Source: Actinomycetota bacterium
Lineage (GTDB): Bacteria > Actinomycetota > Actinomycetes > S36-B12
Direction: 5' to 3'
NCBI GenBank assembly: GCA_027729865.1
Contig: JAQCBM010000145.1
Coordinates: 1 to 5,481 of the forward strand
DNA: 5,481 bases
Part shown: piece by piece, positions 1 through 5,469 of the stretch
How the letters are laid out: every line of letters starts with the position of its first letter
How positions within the stretch are numbered: position 1 is the first letter of the stretch
The notes under the pieces: generated by a model
Database searches by the model: none
What the model was told of the DNA's origin: nothing
Seen by the model: only the letters and a program-made list of their open reading frames with translations
Made by a program: the position numbers and the translations under genes

Positions 1-720
1 ATCGGTGTGGAGTGGTTGAGCGATCGTGAAGAGGTATTGCTGACGGGCTACGACGCCGGCGGATCGTGGCTCGTGAATCGAGGCGCGTCCCTGGTGGGTG
101 CTGACGATGATGCGAGTTCGTTCGATCCGGCCGATGGAGTGGTTGCACAGTTGTGGGCCCGCCTTCGAGGTGATCGAGTGGCTCGAACCGGCACGCTCTG
201 GCACGACGCAGCCTGGACGATCGTGCAACAGCGTGTGCACCGGCGCGATGCGGCCGCCCAGTGGCGGCGTCTTGTGCTTGACATGGGCACACGCGTGAGC
301 GGAGTCGATGACCTGTGGGCACCACCGGATCCACAGCGGGTTGCTCGCAGTCATCCCACGGAACTGCGTCGCTACGGGATCGATGCGCACCGTGCTCAGG
401 CCTTGATCAATGTGGCGATCGTGGCAAAGCGGCTCCAGAGCTTTGTGGACGGACCCGTGGAAGAGGCTCGCCGCCCCCTTCTGTCAATCGATGGCCTGGG
501 TCTGTGGACCTTCAGTTGCCTCAGTGCGTTCACGTGGGGTGATCCCGACACCGTCATCGTGGGTGATTCGGGGATACCGTCACTTCTGGCATCGACATTG
601 GCGGGGGATCGCCGAGCTACGGACGAACGCATGTTGGAGCTCCTTGACCCGTATCGTCCGCACCGCTATCGGATCCTGAAGTTGGCCTTCGCCGCCCGGA
701 CTCGACACCGCGTGCCCTAG
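1..720 (+). CDS. HhH-GPD (AlkA-like) DNA-3-methyladenine glycosylase, 5' partial
   Basis: Base-excision repair enzyme of the helix-hairpin-helix GPD superfamily, expected to remove alkylated purines from DNA in the cytoplasm. The frame is open from base 1; a GTG at 7 exists, but there is no room to see a ribosome site, and relatives I recall from Actinobacteria have roughly 60 more N-terminal residues, so I treat it as truncated by the window edge. Counting from GTG 7, residues 60-90 resemble the helix around the EQKV/TGQEA region of actinobacterial homologues. Residues 159-168 (LSIDGLGLWT) are the hairpin, and VGD at 185-187 supplies the likely catalytic Asp187. The closing LDPYRPHRYRILKL (213-226) matches the usual end of the fold. 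Oddities: the residues after the catalytic Asp read SGIP rather than the usual YHL or FHL, so substrate range may differ. The family call is firm; the exact lesion specificity is not. Confidence 0.82.
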   Translation: MGVEWLSDREEVLLTGYDAGGSWLVNRGASLVGADDDASSFDPADGVVAQLWARLRGDRVARTGTLWHDAAWTIVQQRVHRRDAAAQWRRLVLDMGTRVSGVDDLWAPPDPQRVARSHPTELRRYGIDAHRAQALINVAIVAKRLQSFVDGPVEEARRPLLSIDGLGLWTFSCLSAFTWGDPDTVIVGDSGIPSLLASTLAGDRRATDERMLELLDPYRPHRYRILKLAFAARTRHRVP

Positions 721-746
721 CTGGCTCCCACAAGCCGACTCTGGTG

Positions 747-758
747 TGTCATGTGACA
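747..758. promoter_or_regulatory. short dyad TGTCA-tg-TGACA before the membrane-protein gene
   Basis: A perfect 5-bp inverted repeat with a 2-base centre lies just before the Shine-Dalgarno-like GGAAAGG. If translation starts at GTG 773, the dyad is in the leader and could be a protein-binding site. It is short enough to occur by chance, and I recognise no regulator for it. Confidence 0.2.
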
Positions 759-760
759 AT

Positions 761-767
761 GGAAAGG
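761..767 (+). promoter_or_regulatory. ribosome binding site deciding GTG 773
   Basis: GGAAAGG ends five bases before GTG 773. The more upstream in-frame GTG at 746 has no purine-rich stretch before it, and GTG 767 overlaps this site. This is the reason for preferring 773 as the start. Confidence 0.5.
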
Positions 768-772
768 TGAGC

Positions 773-1153
773 GTGGCCGGTCGCAAAAGCCCTCTGTGGC
801 AGCGGATTGCGCTCGCCGCCACGGTGGCGCTTGCCTTGGTTGGTATGCATCACCTCACCACTTCGGATTGCAGTGAGCCAGTTGCGCACCATGCCGTCGT
901 TCACGTCGTGGAACCGGGAAGTTCACTGGATTCATCGCAGGGGAACCCCAGTTCGGGTGATGCCTCCGTTGATGGCCTGACGCCAGGGCTTGTCTGCTTA
1001 GCGCTGCTCGTTGCGGTGGGTGTGGTTTTTCGCGCCGTCGGTGGGGTTCTCGCTCGACGGCGAGACGTGCAGCGCGTGCACCAAGACTGGGCAGTCACTT
1101 CTCGTTTTGATGACCCGCCTGACCTTCATGTCCTGTCGATAAGTCGAACGTAA
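773..1153 (+). CDS. small His-containing membrane protein, DUF6153-like
   Basis: Predicted 126-residue protein. The N-terminus has basic residues (R4, K5, R11) followed by a hydrophobic segment at about 12-25 that reads as a signal anchor. A short extracytoplasmic stretch follows with H26 H27, C33, H39 H40 and H44. After a Ser/Gly/Asp-rich linker (about 48-68) comes a second membrane segment at about 72-93 containing C75, a basic cluster (R95-R97), and a tail ending in PDLHVLSISRT. This plan (hydrophobic start, His/Cys patch, second helix opening with Cys, PxLxxLSxxRT-like end) is what I recall for actinobacterial DUF6153 proteins, often found beside DUF305 genes. Function is unknown; metal binding by the His/Cys patch is an inference. 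An earlier start at GTG 746 would add nine residues with no better ribosome site. It is the likely upstream partner of the DUF305-propeller gene, which begins 67 bases after its stop, across a large hairpin. Confidence 0.65.
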   Translation: MAGRKSPLWQRIALAATVALALVGMHHLTTSDCSEPVAHHAVVHVVEPGSSLDSSQGNPSSGDASVDGLTPGLVCLALLVAVGVVFRAVGGVLARRRDVQRVHQDWAVTSRFDDPPDLHVLSISRT

Positions 1154-1211
1154 CGAGTTCCTCAACGAGTGATTTTCGTTGAGGAACTCCGCCCGAATTC
1201 GACTATCAACA
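1134..1211. repeat. long imperfect inverted repeat (composite hairpin) between two genes
   Basis: The inner stem is a perfect 14-bp inverted repeat: 1155-1168 pairs with 1176-1189 around a 7-base loop. Outside an asymmetric internal loop (1149-1154 against 1190-1197), a second stem pairs GTCGAA 1143-1148 with TTCGAC 1198-1203 and GATA 1138-1141 with TATC 1204-1207, with A1142 bulged. Three further pairs (1134-1136 with 1209-1211) follow one mismatch and reach the first base of the downstream AGGAG. The structure starts inside the last codons of the membrane-protein gene and ends at the Shine-Dalgarno of the lipoprotein gene. There is no T-run after it, so a classic intrinsic terminator is not shown. 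It could be a T-less terminator, an RNA processing or stability element, or a regulatory leader. Confidence 0.75.
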
Positions 1212-1215
1212 GGAG
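1211..1215 (+). promoter_or_regulatory. Shine-Dalgarno AGGAG deciding ATG 1221
   Basis: AGGAG is followed by five bases and then ATG 1221. This start puts the lipoprotein signal sequence at the exact N-terminus. The longer in-frame start at 1179 (TTG) lies inside the right arm of the inverted repeat and has no ribosome site. Confidence 0.85.
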
Positions 1216-1220
1216 CGACT

Positions 1221-2552
1221 ATGAGTATTCGTAGGTCAAGAACGATCGTGAGTTTCGTGAGTGTTGCGTGTGCTGTGGTCTTGTCTGTCACCGCATGTGG
1301 AAGCGACGACGGTGGCCCCAGCCAAGCTTCAATTGGTACAGATGTCACCGACGTGTCCGAGGGAGCAAACCCTGAAGACGTCATGTTTGCCCAAATGATG
1401 ATTCCCCATCATGAACAAGCTGTAGTGATGGCCGACCTTGCAGTTGATCGGGCCGAGGATGCTCAATTGCTCGCATTGGCTGGTGAAATCAAGGCAGCGC
1501 AGGACCCTGAAATTGAACTGATGGCTTCATGGCTAGACCAATGGGGTGTGCCGCGTATGTCGGGCGACGACGCGATGATGTCGCACGGTTCGCATGGAAT
1601 GCAGGGAATGCTGTCGGATGCACAACTAGATGCTCTGGCTTCGGCTCAGGGGCCCACCTTTGATGCGATGTTCGCTCAGTACATGATCGAGCATCATGAA
1701 GGAGCTGTGACCATGGCAGAAGATGTCGTGGCGCGTGGTTCGCATCCGGCGGTGGCTGCCCTAGCCCGGGAGATCATCGTTACCCAAGAGAAGGAAATCG
1801 TTCAGTTGCGAGCATTCCTCTCTGGCGAGAGCACTGCCGCTCTCGTCGAGATCTCTCCGTCGTTGAGTCACGTGCATGGCGTTGTTGTCGACGGTGATGG
1901 GCTTTTGCTTGGTACACACGATGGAGTGCATCGCGTTGACCCGGAATCGGGTGCGTCCGAACGAGTGGGCGAATCACGTGACGACTTCATGGGATTCGCG
2001 GGTGCGGCTGACGCCACCTTGGTTGCTAGCGGACATCCTGGTCCGGGTTCTACGCATCCCAATCCGCTGGGGCTCATCACAAGCGACGACGGCGGTCAGA
2101 CTTGGCAGTCCGTGAGTCTGCTGGGGCAAGTCGACTTCCACGGCCTCGCTGTTCGAGGGAACGAGATCGTGGGTTGGGACACCCGCGGGCCGTTGCAGTG
2201 GTCGAGCGATGGAGGCACCACCTGGCAAGCGGGTCCTCTTGTGACGCCCACCTCTGTGGCCTGGTTCGATGATCGGGTGTGGCTAGGTACACCCGATCGT
2301 GGGCTGATCACGTGGGCCCCCGGCCAAGAGGGTGTCGATCAACTGGGTGTTCCTGGGGTCCTCGTCTCAGCGTCGCCGAGTGGAAGTGCGCTGTGGCGAC
2401 TGGATGGCGACGGCAGTGTTCACCGCAGTGCGGACGGTGACAACTGGACTGCGGTGGGCAGGGCGAGCCGTGTCGAAGCCTTCGCATCAGCGGACGAGGT
2501 GGCCTACGTGGCGACCGGCACGTCGATAGAGACGCTAGTCGCGACGCAGTAA
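1221..2552 (+). CDS. lipoprotein fusing DUF305 to an F510_1955-type Asp-box beta-propeller
   Basis: Predicted 443 residues. R4, R5 and R7 precede a hydrophobic run and the lipobox V-T-A-C, with lipidated Cys26, so the protein should be anchored on the outer face of the membrane. A DUF305 domain spans about 48-203, with its two signature His pairs in MMIPHHEQAVVMA (H63 H64) and MIEHHEGAVTMAE (H158 H159), separated by a Met/His-rich loop (MSHGSHGMQGM, 120-130). A four-helix fold is usual for this family. From about 212 the chain continues with HVHGVVVD (217-224), GTHDGVHRV (231-239) and GHPGPGSTHPNPLGLI (271-286). Asp-box repeats SDDGGQTW (288-295), SSDGGTTW (328-335) and a degenerate SADGDNW (403-409) follow, as in the family named F510_1955 glycosylhydrolase. 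I see no evidence for glycosidase activity; a binding or scaffold propeller is equally likely. In the genomes I recall these two domains are separate neighbouring genes. A role in metal handling is inferred from the His/Met content and from neighbours of related genes. Confidence 0.88.
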   Translation: MSIRRSRTIVSFVSVACAVVLSVTACGSDDGGPSQASIGTDVTDVSEGANPEDVMFAQMMIPHHEQAVVMADLAVDRAEDAQLLALAGEIKAAQDPEIELMASWLDQWGVPRMSGDDAMMSHGSHGMQGMLSDAQLDALASAQGPTFDAMFAQYMIEHHEGAVTMAEDVVARGSHPAVAALAREIIVTQEKEIVQLRAFLSGESTAALVEISPSLSHVHGVVVDGDGLLLGTHDGVHRVDPESGASERVGESRDDFMGFAGAADATLVASGHPGPGSTHPNPLGLITSDDGGQTWQSVSLLGQVDFHGLAVRGNEIVGWDTRGPLQWSSDGGTTWQAGPLVTPTSVAWFDDRVWLGTPDRGLITWAPGQEGVDQLGVPGVLVSASPSGSALWRLDGDGSVHRSADGDNWTAVGRASRVEAFASADEVAYVATGTSIETLVATQ

Positions 2553-2624
2553 TGCTCAGTGACGACAGGCTTTCGCGATTGATCCCTGCTCAGTCGCCAG
2601 AAGGCGGCTTGCTCCGCTACCCCG

Positions 2625-2630
2625 TAGTGT
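2625..2630 (+). promoter_or_regulatory. putative -10 hexamer TAGTGT for a leaderless NADH dehydrogenase transcript
   Basis: TAGTGT fits the actinobacterial TANNNT -10 pattern and ends seven bases before GTG 2638. No purine-rich ribosome site lies between 2610 and 2637. A transcript starting at or next to the GTG would be leaderless. No convincing -35 element is visible at 16-19 bases upstream, which is not unusual in this group. Confidence 0.4.
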
Positions 2631-2637
2631 CCCTGCA

Positions 2638-3852
2638 GTGACCGACGTCTCTGCAGTTCGCGTTGTTGTGGTGGGAGCAGGCTTTGCGGGCCTCGCATGT
2701 GCCCGCGCGTTGAGCAGAGATCCTCAGGTAGCCGTAACACTGATTGACAAGCACCCATATCAACTTTTTTCTCCCCTGCTTTATCAGGTAGCCACAGGTG
2801 GTCTGCCTGAGGATGACATCGCCTATCCGGTGCGCGCGGCGATCCCCGGAATCCACTTCATACGTGGGGAAGTGGTACGTATCGACTTGTCGGGGACTTC
2901 GGTCAGGCTGTCGTCGGGGCAAGAGGTGGAGTGGGACAAACTCGTACTGGCAATGGGGAGCGTAGGAAACTCATTCAAGATCCCCGGTGTGGACGAGAAC
3001 GCGCTTCAGATGAAGGACATCTATCAGGCTCGGGCGATTAAGCATCGCCTCTTGGGGACCTACGAGCGTGTCCAAGAAGGCGAGCAAGCTCGGGAGGACC
3101 TCCAGGTCGTCGTCGTTGGTGGAGGTCCGACCGGCGTTGAGGTTGCTGGTGCGATCGCGGAACTGCAAAAGCAGATGGCACACGAGTTTCCTCAGATAGC
3201 GCAATACGCCAGCGTCACCTTGGTTGAAGCCGGACCCCGCCTTCTGCCATCTTTTTCGCCAAAGTCCAGCGAGCGAGCCGGTCGTGCTCTGTCCAAGCTG
3301 GGAGTGGAAGTCGTCCTTGACTCAGCTGTCGACCGCATGTACCCCACGGATAGCCACCTCAAGACTGGTCGAATTCTGTCGGCTGGCACAACGATTTGGG
3401 CAGCAGGGGTTGCCGCGGAGGAGCGCTGGAGAGTTCTAGGCGATGCTGATCGTTTGAATCGGCTCAAGGTTGATGAGTGTCTGCGCCTGACGGACAACGT
3501 TTGGGTTGTCGGGGACATGGCTCACACACAGGCCACAAGCGAACAAGCGCTGCCCATGGTCGCGTCGGTTGCCTTGCAGCAAGGCAGGTACGTGGCTTCA
3601 TCGATACTGGGCGATTCGGATCAGCCGTTTCGGTACAAAGACAAGGGGCAGATGGCAACGATCGGTCGACGTATGGCGGTCGTAGAAGTACCGGGTGGTT
3701 TACGCATGCACGGAACTTTTGCCTGGCTAGCGTGGTTGGCGCTGCATGTTGCCTACTTGGCAGGTGGGCGAAATCGGGTTTCGGTCATCGCTGATTGGTT
3801 TTGGAATTACCTCGCCTGGGGCTCTGGACCTCGAAGGACGATCATCGAGTGA
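2638..3852 (+). CDS. ndh: type II NADH:quinone oxidoreductase (NDH-2)
   Basis: 404-residue flavoprotein, the usual NDH-2 length. It is expected to pass electrons from NADH to membrane quinone without pumping protons, on the cytoplasmic face of the membrane. The FAD Rossmann motif GAGFAG lies at 13-18 with D37 ending the second strand. The family-typical HPYQLFSPLLYQVATGGL follows at 39-56. The second dinucleotide fold GGGPTGVE is at 161-168, with acidic E197 after its second strand, which favours NADH over NADPH. VVGDMA at 290-295 holds the second FAD-contact Asp (D293). The quinone-side helix reads LPMVASVALQQG (305-316). MATIGRR is at about 339-345, and the C-terminal Trp-rich segment (about 360-394, with GGRNRVSVIADWFWNYLAW inside it) is the amphipathic membrane anchor. 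S310 replaces the Gln of the classical AQxxxQQ motif. The start at GTG 2638 gives a normal six-residue lead to the first strand. No terminator is evident on either side. Confidence 0.92.
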   Translation: MTDVSAVRVVVVGAGFAGLACARALSRDPQVAVTLIDKHPYQLFSPLLYQVATGGLPEDDIAYPVRAAIPGIHFIRGEVVRIDLSGTSVRLSSGQEVEWDKLVLAMGSVGNSFKIPGVDENALQMKDIYQARAIKHRLLGTYERVQEGEQAREDLQVVVVGGGPTGVEVAGAIAELQKQMAHEFPQIAQYASVTLVEAGPRLLPSFSPKSSERAGRALSKLGVEVVLDSAVDRMYPTDSHLKTGRILSAGTTIWAAGVAAEERWRVLGDADRLNRLKVDECLRLTDNVWVVGDMAHTQATSEQALPMVASVALQQGRYVASSILGDSDQPFRYKDKGQMATIGRRMAVVEVPGGLRMHGTFAWLAWLALHVAYLAGGRNRVSVIADWFWNYLAWGSGPRRTIIE

Positions 3853-3950
3853 AGCCCCATTTTCGAGTTGAGTCTCAATCACCGAGAGCGTTAGCGACAG
3901 TTCACAAGTTGCAGGAATTAACCGGTGTGTGAGCACGCAGATTGGGTTGC

Positions 3951-3971
3951 GGAAATCAGGAGATTCCTGGT
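3951..3971 (+). repeat. repeat copy A (GGAAATCAGGAGATTCCTGG core)
   Basis: It matches the reverse complement of copy B (4021-4041) at about 17 of 21 positions and so forms an inverted pair with it across 49 bases. Its centre CAGGA-gat-TCCTG is itself palindromic. Confidence 0.6.
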
Positions 3972-4020
3972 CACGTGATAGTTGTGAAGTGCATGCTCGT
4001 GCCGTGCGGTGATTGAACGA

Positions 4021-4041
4021 TCAAGGAGTCTCCTGACTTCC
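4021..4041 (-). repeat. repeat copy B
   Basis: On the minus strand it reads GGAAGTCAGGAGACTCCTTG plus one base. The centre AGGAG-a-CTCCT is a perfect short palindrome. It is inverted relative to copy A and in the same orientation as copy C. Confidence 0.6.
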
Positions 4042-4146
4042 CGCATGAGTACCGAACATGCTTCGACGGTGATCACCCAAGCGATTTGGTCCGACCTGAC
4101 AGTGATGGTGTCCACACGGTCCTCCCGTATAGAGGCATGAATTTGA

Positions 4147-4166
4147 GCAAGAGTCCCCTGACTTCC
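4147..4166 (-). repeat. repeat copy C
   Basis: On the minus strand it reads GGAAGTCAGGGGACTCTTGC. Against copy B it has one missing base and two mismatches, counting the end base; the ten bases CCTGACTTCC are identical. The palindromic centre is weaker than in A and B. It lies about 70 bases before the exporter start. Confidence 0.55.
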
Positions 4167-4215
4167 GTCTGCATTTGCTTAGAGGTACTTGCTGACACGC
4201 TTGCTGTGAAGGGGC

Positions 4216-5469
4216 GTGCTCTACGGTAAGGCGGTGCTGATCGAGTCGTTGACCGTGGGTCGCGGGCGTGCACTGTCGCTGATCATCTTGGGAGTGCTCA
4301 CCACGTTCGGGCCAATGGCCATCGACTTGTATCTCCCGGCCTTCCCCGACGTCGCCGTCGATCTTGGCGTGCCGGTGACAACCGTTCCTTTGACGCTAAC
4401 CACCTCCATGATCGGTATGGGCGTTGGCCAGCTTCTCTACGGACCACTGTCGGATCGCTACGGCCGCAAGAAACCACTCGTTGGTGGACTCGTACTCTTC
4501 ACGGTGGCCTCCGTGGCGTGTGCTCTCGCCCCAACCTTTCAAACACTCTTGGGATTTCGCTTTCTTCAGTCACTTGGTGGAGCGGCTGGCGTGGTAATCG
4601 CTCGAGCGATAGTTCGGGATCTGTACCAGGGTCGGGAACTTGCCAAGGCGCTTTCAATCGTTGTCATGGTCTTTGGTCTCGCACCAGTTCTTGCCCCCAC
4701 CTTGGGCGCCGTGCTGCTTGAGTTTGGTGGGTGGAGAACTCTCTTCTATTTCTTGTCGATGTTCGGAATCGGCTGTATCGCAATCAGTGCAGGGCTGCCG
4801 GAGACTCACGCGGCCAATAGGCGCAATGACCATGGGATTGTGTTGGCGATTCGAACGTATGCCTCCTTGAGCAAGGATTCACGGTTCCTTGCCCCAGCTC
4901 TTCTGATCGGCTTCTCGTACGTAACGCTCTTCGGCTTCATTTCTACAGCGCCAGCAATCCTTATGGATTACTTTGGCTTGGATGAACTGATGTTCGCCAT
5001 CCTGTTTGGCTTTCTTTCGCTGTGTTTTGCCATTGGCGCCCCGATCAACCGTCGGCTTCTTCGGAACTTCTCCATTCAGCGCCTCATCATGGGTGCAGTA
5101 GTTCTTCAGGTCGTTTCGGCCGCGGGTCTCTTCGCCTCGGGGTTGGGCGGTCCGCGCCTGATTGTTTTTGTACTTACTGTTGGAGTGGCGATGCTGACTG
5201 TTGCCGTCGTAAGTGCGAACGGAACAGCACTGGCGCTTGACCCGTTTCCGAATAGTGCGGGATCAGCGGCGGCTCTCGTTGGGCTCGTCGGCATGGCCTT
5301 TGGTGCAAGTGTCTCTGCCCTACTCGTCGCTCTGCACTCTCCGGTAGTGATTGAGTTGGCGGCCACCATGCTCGTTGGCGGTATTGCGGGACTGGTGATG
5401 CTGCCATTCATCGCGGGAAGCCGTCGTAATCGCGGTATTCCCGTAATGCGCGTTGCGGCGAACACTTAG
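4216..5469 (+). CDS. Bcr/CflA-type MFS multidrug efflux transporter
   Basis: 417-residue integral membrane protein with about 12 hydrophobic segments, the normal size for this drug:H+ antiporter family. TM1 contains the diagnostic GPMAIDLYLPAFP (34-46). Motif A, GPLSDRYGRKKP (76-87), lies between TM2 and TM3. RFLQSLGGAAGVVIARAIVRD (from R115 to D135) is motif B in TM4, with the conserved Arg115. GLAPVLAPTLG (154-164) is the motif C-like antiporter stretch in TM5. A cytoplasmic loop near 195-210 separates the two six-helix halves. It should expel drugs or metabolites in exchange for protons; the substrate cannot be told from sequence. The start is uncertain: GTG 4216 has AAGGGG only one base upstream, too close for normal initiation, while GTG 4234 (411 residues) may be a leaderless start. 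I give the longer form. There is no adjacent TetR or MarR regulator in the window. Confidence 0.9.
   Translation: MLYGKAVLIESLTVGRGRALSLIILGVLTTFGPMAIDLYLPAFPDVAVDLGVPVTTVPLTLTTSMIGMGVGQLLYGPLSDRYGRKKPLVGGLVLFTVASVACALAPTFQTLLGFRFLQSLGGAAGVVIARAIVRDLYQGRELAKALSIVVMVFGLAPVLAPTLGAVLLEFGGWRTLFYFLSMFGIGCIAISAGLPETHAANRRNDHGIVLAIRTYASLSKDSRFLAPALLIGFSYVTLFGFISTAPAILMDYFGLDELMFAILFGFLSLCFAIGAPINRRLLRNFSIQRLIMGAVVLQVVSAAGLFASGLGGPRLIVFVLTVGVAMLTVAVVSANGTALALDPFPNSAGSAAALVGLVGMAFGASVSALLVALHSPVVIELAATMLVGGIAGLVMLPFIAGSRRNRGIPVMRVAANT
4222..4227 (+). promoter_or_regulatory. putative -10 hexamer TACGGT for the exporter
   Basis: TACGGT fits TANNNT and ends six bases before the in-frame GTG at 4234, the same arrangement as in front of the NADH dehydrogenase. 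TTGCTG at 4201-4206 could serve as a -35, but the 15-base spacer is short. If real, translation begins at 4234 without a leader, and the GTG at 4216 is not used. Confidence 0.3.

Larger units (their letters stand above)
3853..4215. other. 363-base gap without a convincing gene
   Basis: Neither strand has a supported gene here. The two minus-strand open frames (about 65 codons each) overlap one another, lack ribosome sites and show no domain. The stretch contains three related copies of a short repeat (listed separately), the perfect palindromes TCACGTGA (3971-3978) and GGTGATCACC (4068-4077), and TTGAG-t-CTCAA at 3868-3878 just after the NADH dehydrogenase stop. No terminator with a T-run and no tRNA-like cloverleaf was seen. 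It may hold promoter and regulatory DNA for the exporter, a small RNA, or decayed sequence. Confidence 0.6.

Noticed and set aside
723..736. GGCT/AGCC hairpin after the glycosylase as a terminator
   Set aside because: Four-pair stem without a T-run.
1179..1220. Upstream start of the lipoprotein gene at 1179
   Set aside because: Lies within the right arm of the inverted repeat, lacks a ribosome site and would bury the lipoprotein signal 14 residues in.
998..1384. Minus-strand open frame of 128 codons antisense to the membrane-protein and lipoprotein genes
   Set aside because: Covers two genes with clear domain or signal features and the inverted repeat; its translation shows no family signature.
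1221..2552. Calling the lipoprotein a glycoside hydrolase
   Set aside because: The family name exists for the propeller part, but no catalytic acid arrangement of a known glycosidase is visible; Asp-boxes alone do not show activity.
2553..2594. Direct repeat TGCTCAGT (2553-2560 and 2587-2594) as an operator pair
   Set aside because: Only eight bases, no dyad symmetry, and no conserved context; chance is likely.
2595..2606. Hairpin CGCC-agaa-GGCG as a terminator after the lipoprotein gene
   Set aside because: Four-pair stem with no T-run; too weak to call.
3868..3878. TTGAG-t-CTCAA after the NADH dehydrogenase as a terminator
   Set aside because: A one-base loop cannot form in RNA and no T-run follows; it is at most a small DNA palindrome.
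3918..4115. Minus-strand open frame of 65 codons in the gap before the exporter
   Set aside because: No ribosome site, no recognisable domain, overlaps another open frame on the same strand, and is explained by generally open frames in GC-rich DNA.
3853..4215. CRISPR array from the three repeats
   Set aside because: Copies differ in orientation, are imperfect, and are spaced unevenly (about 49 and 105 bases); no cas genes are present.
4073..4273. Minus-strand open frame of 66 codons crossing the exporter start
   Set aside because: Overlaps the well-supported exporter gene and has no domain or ribosome site.
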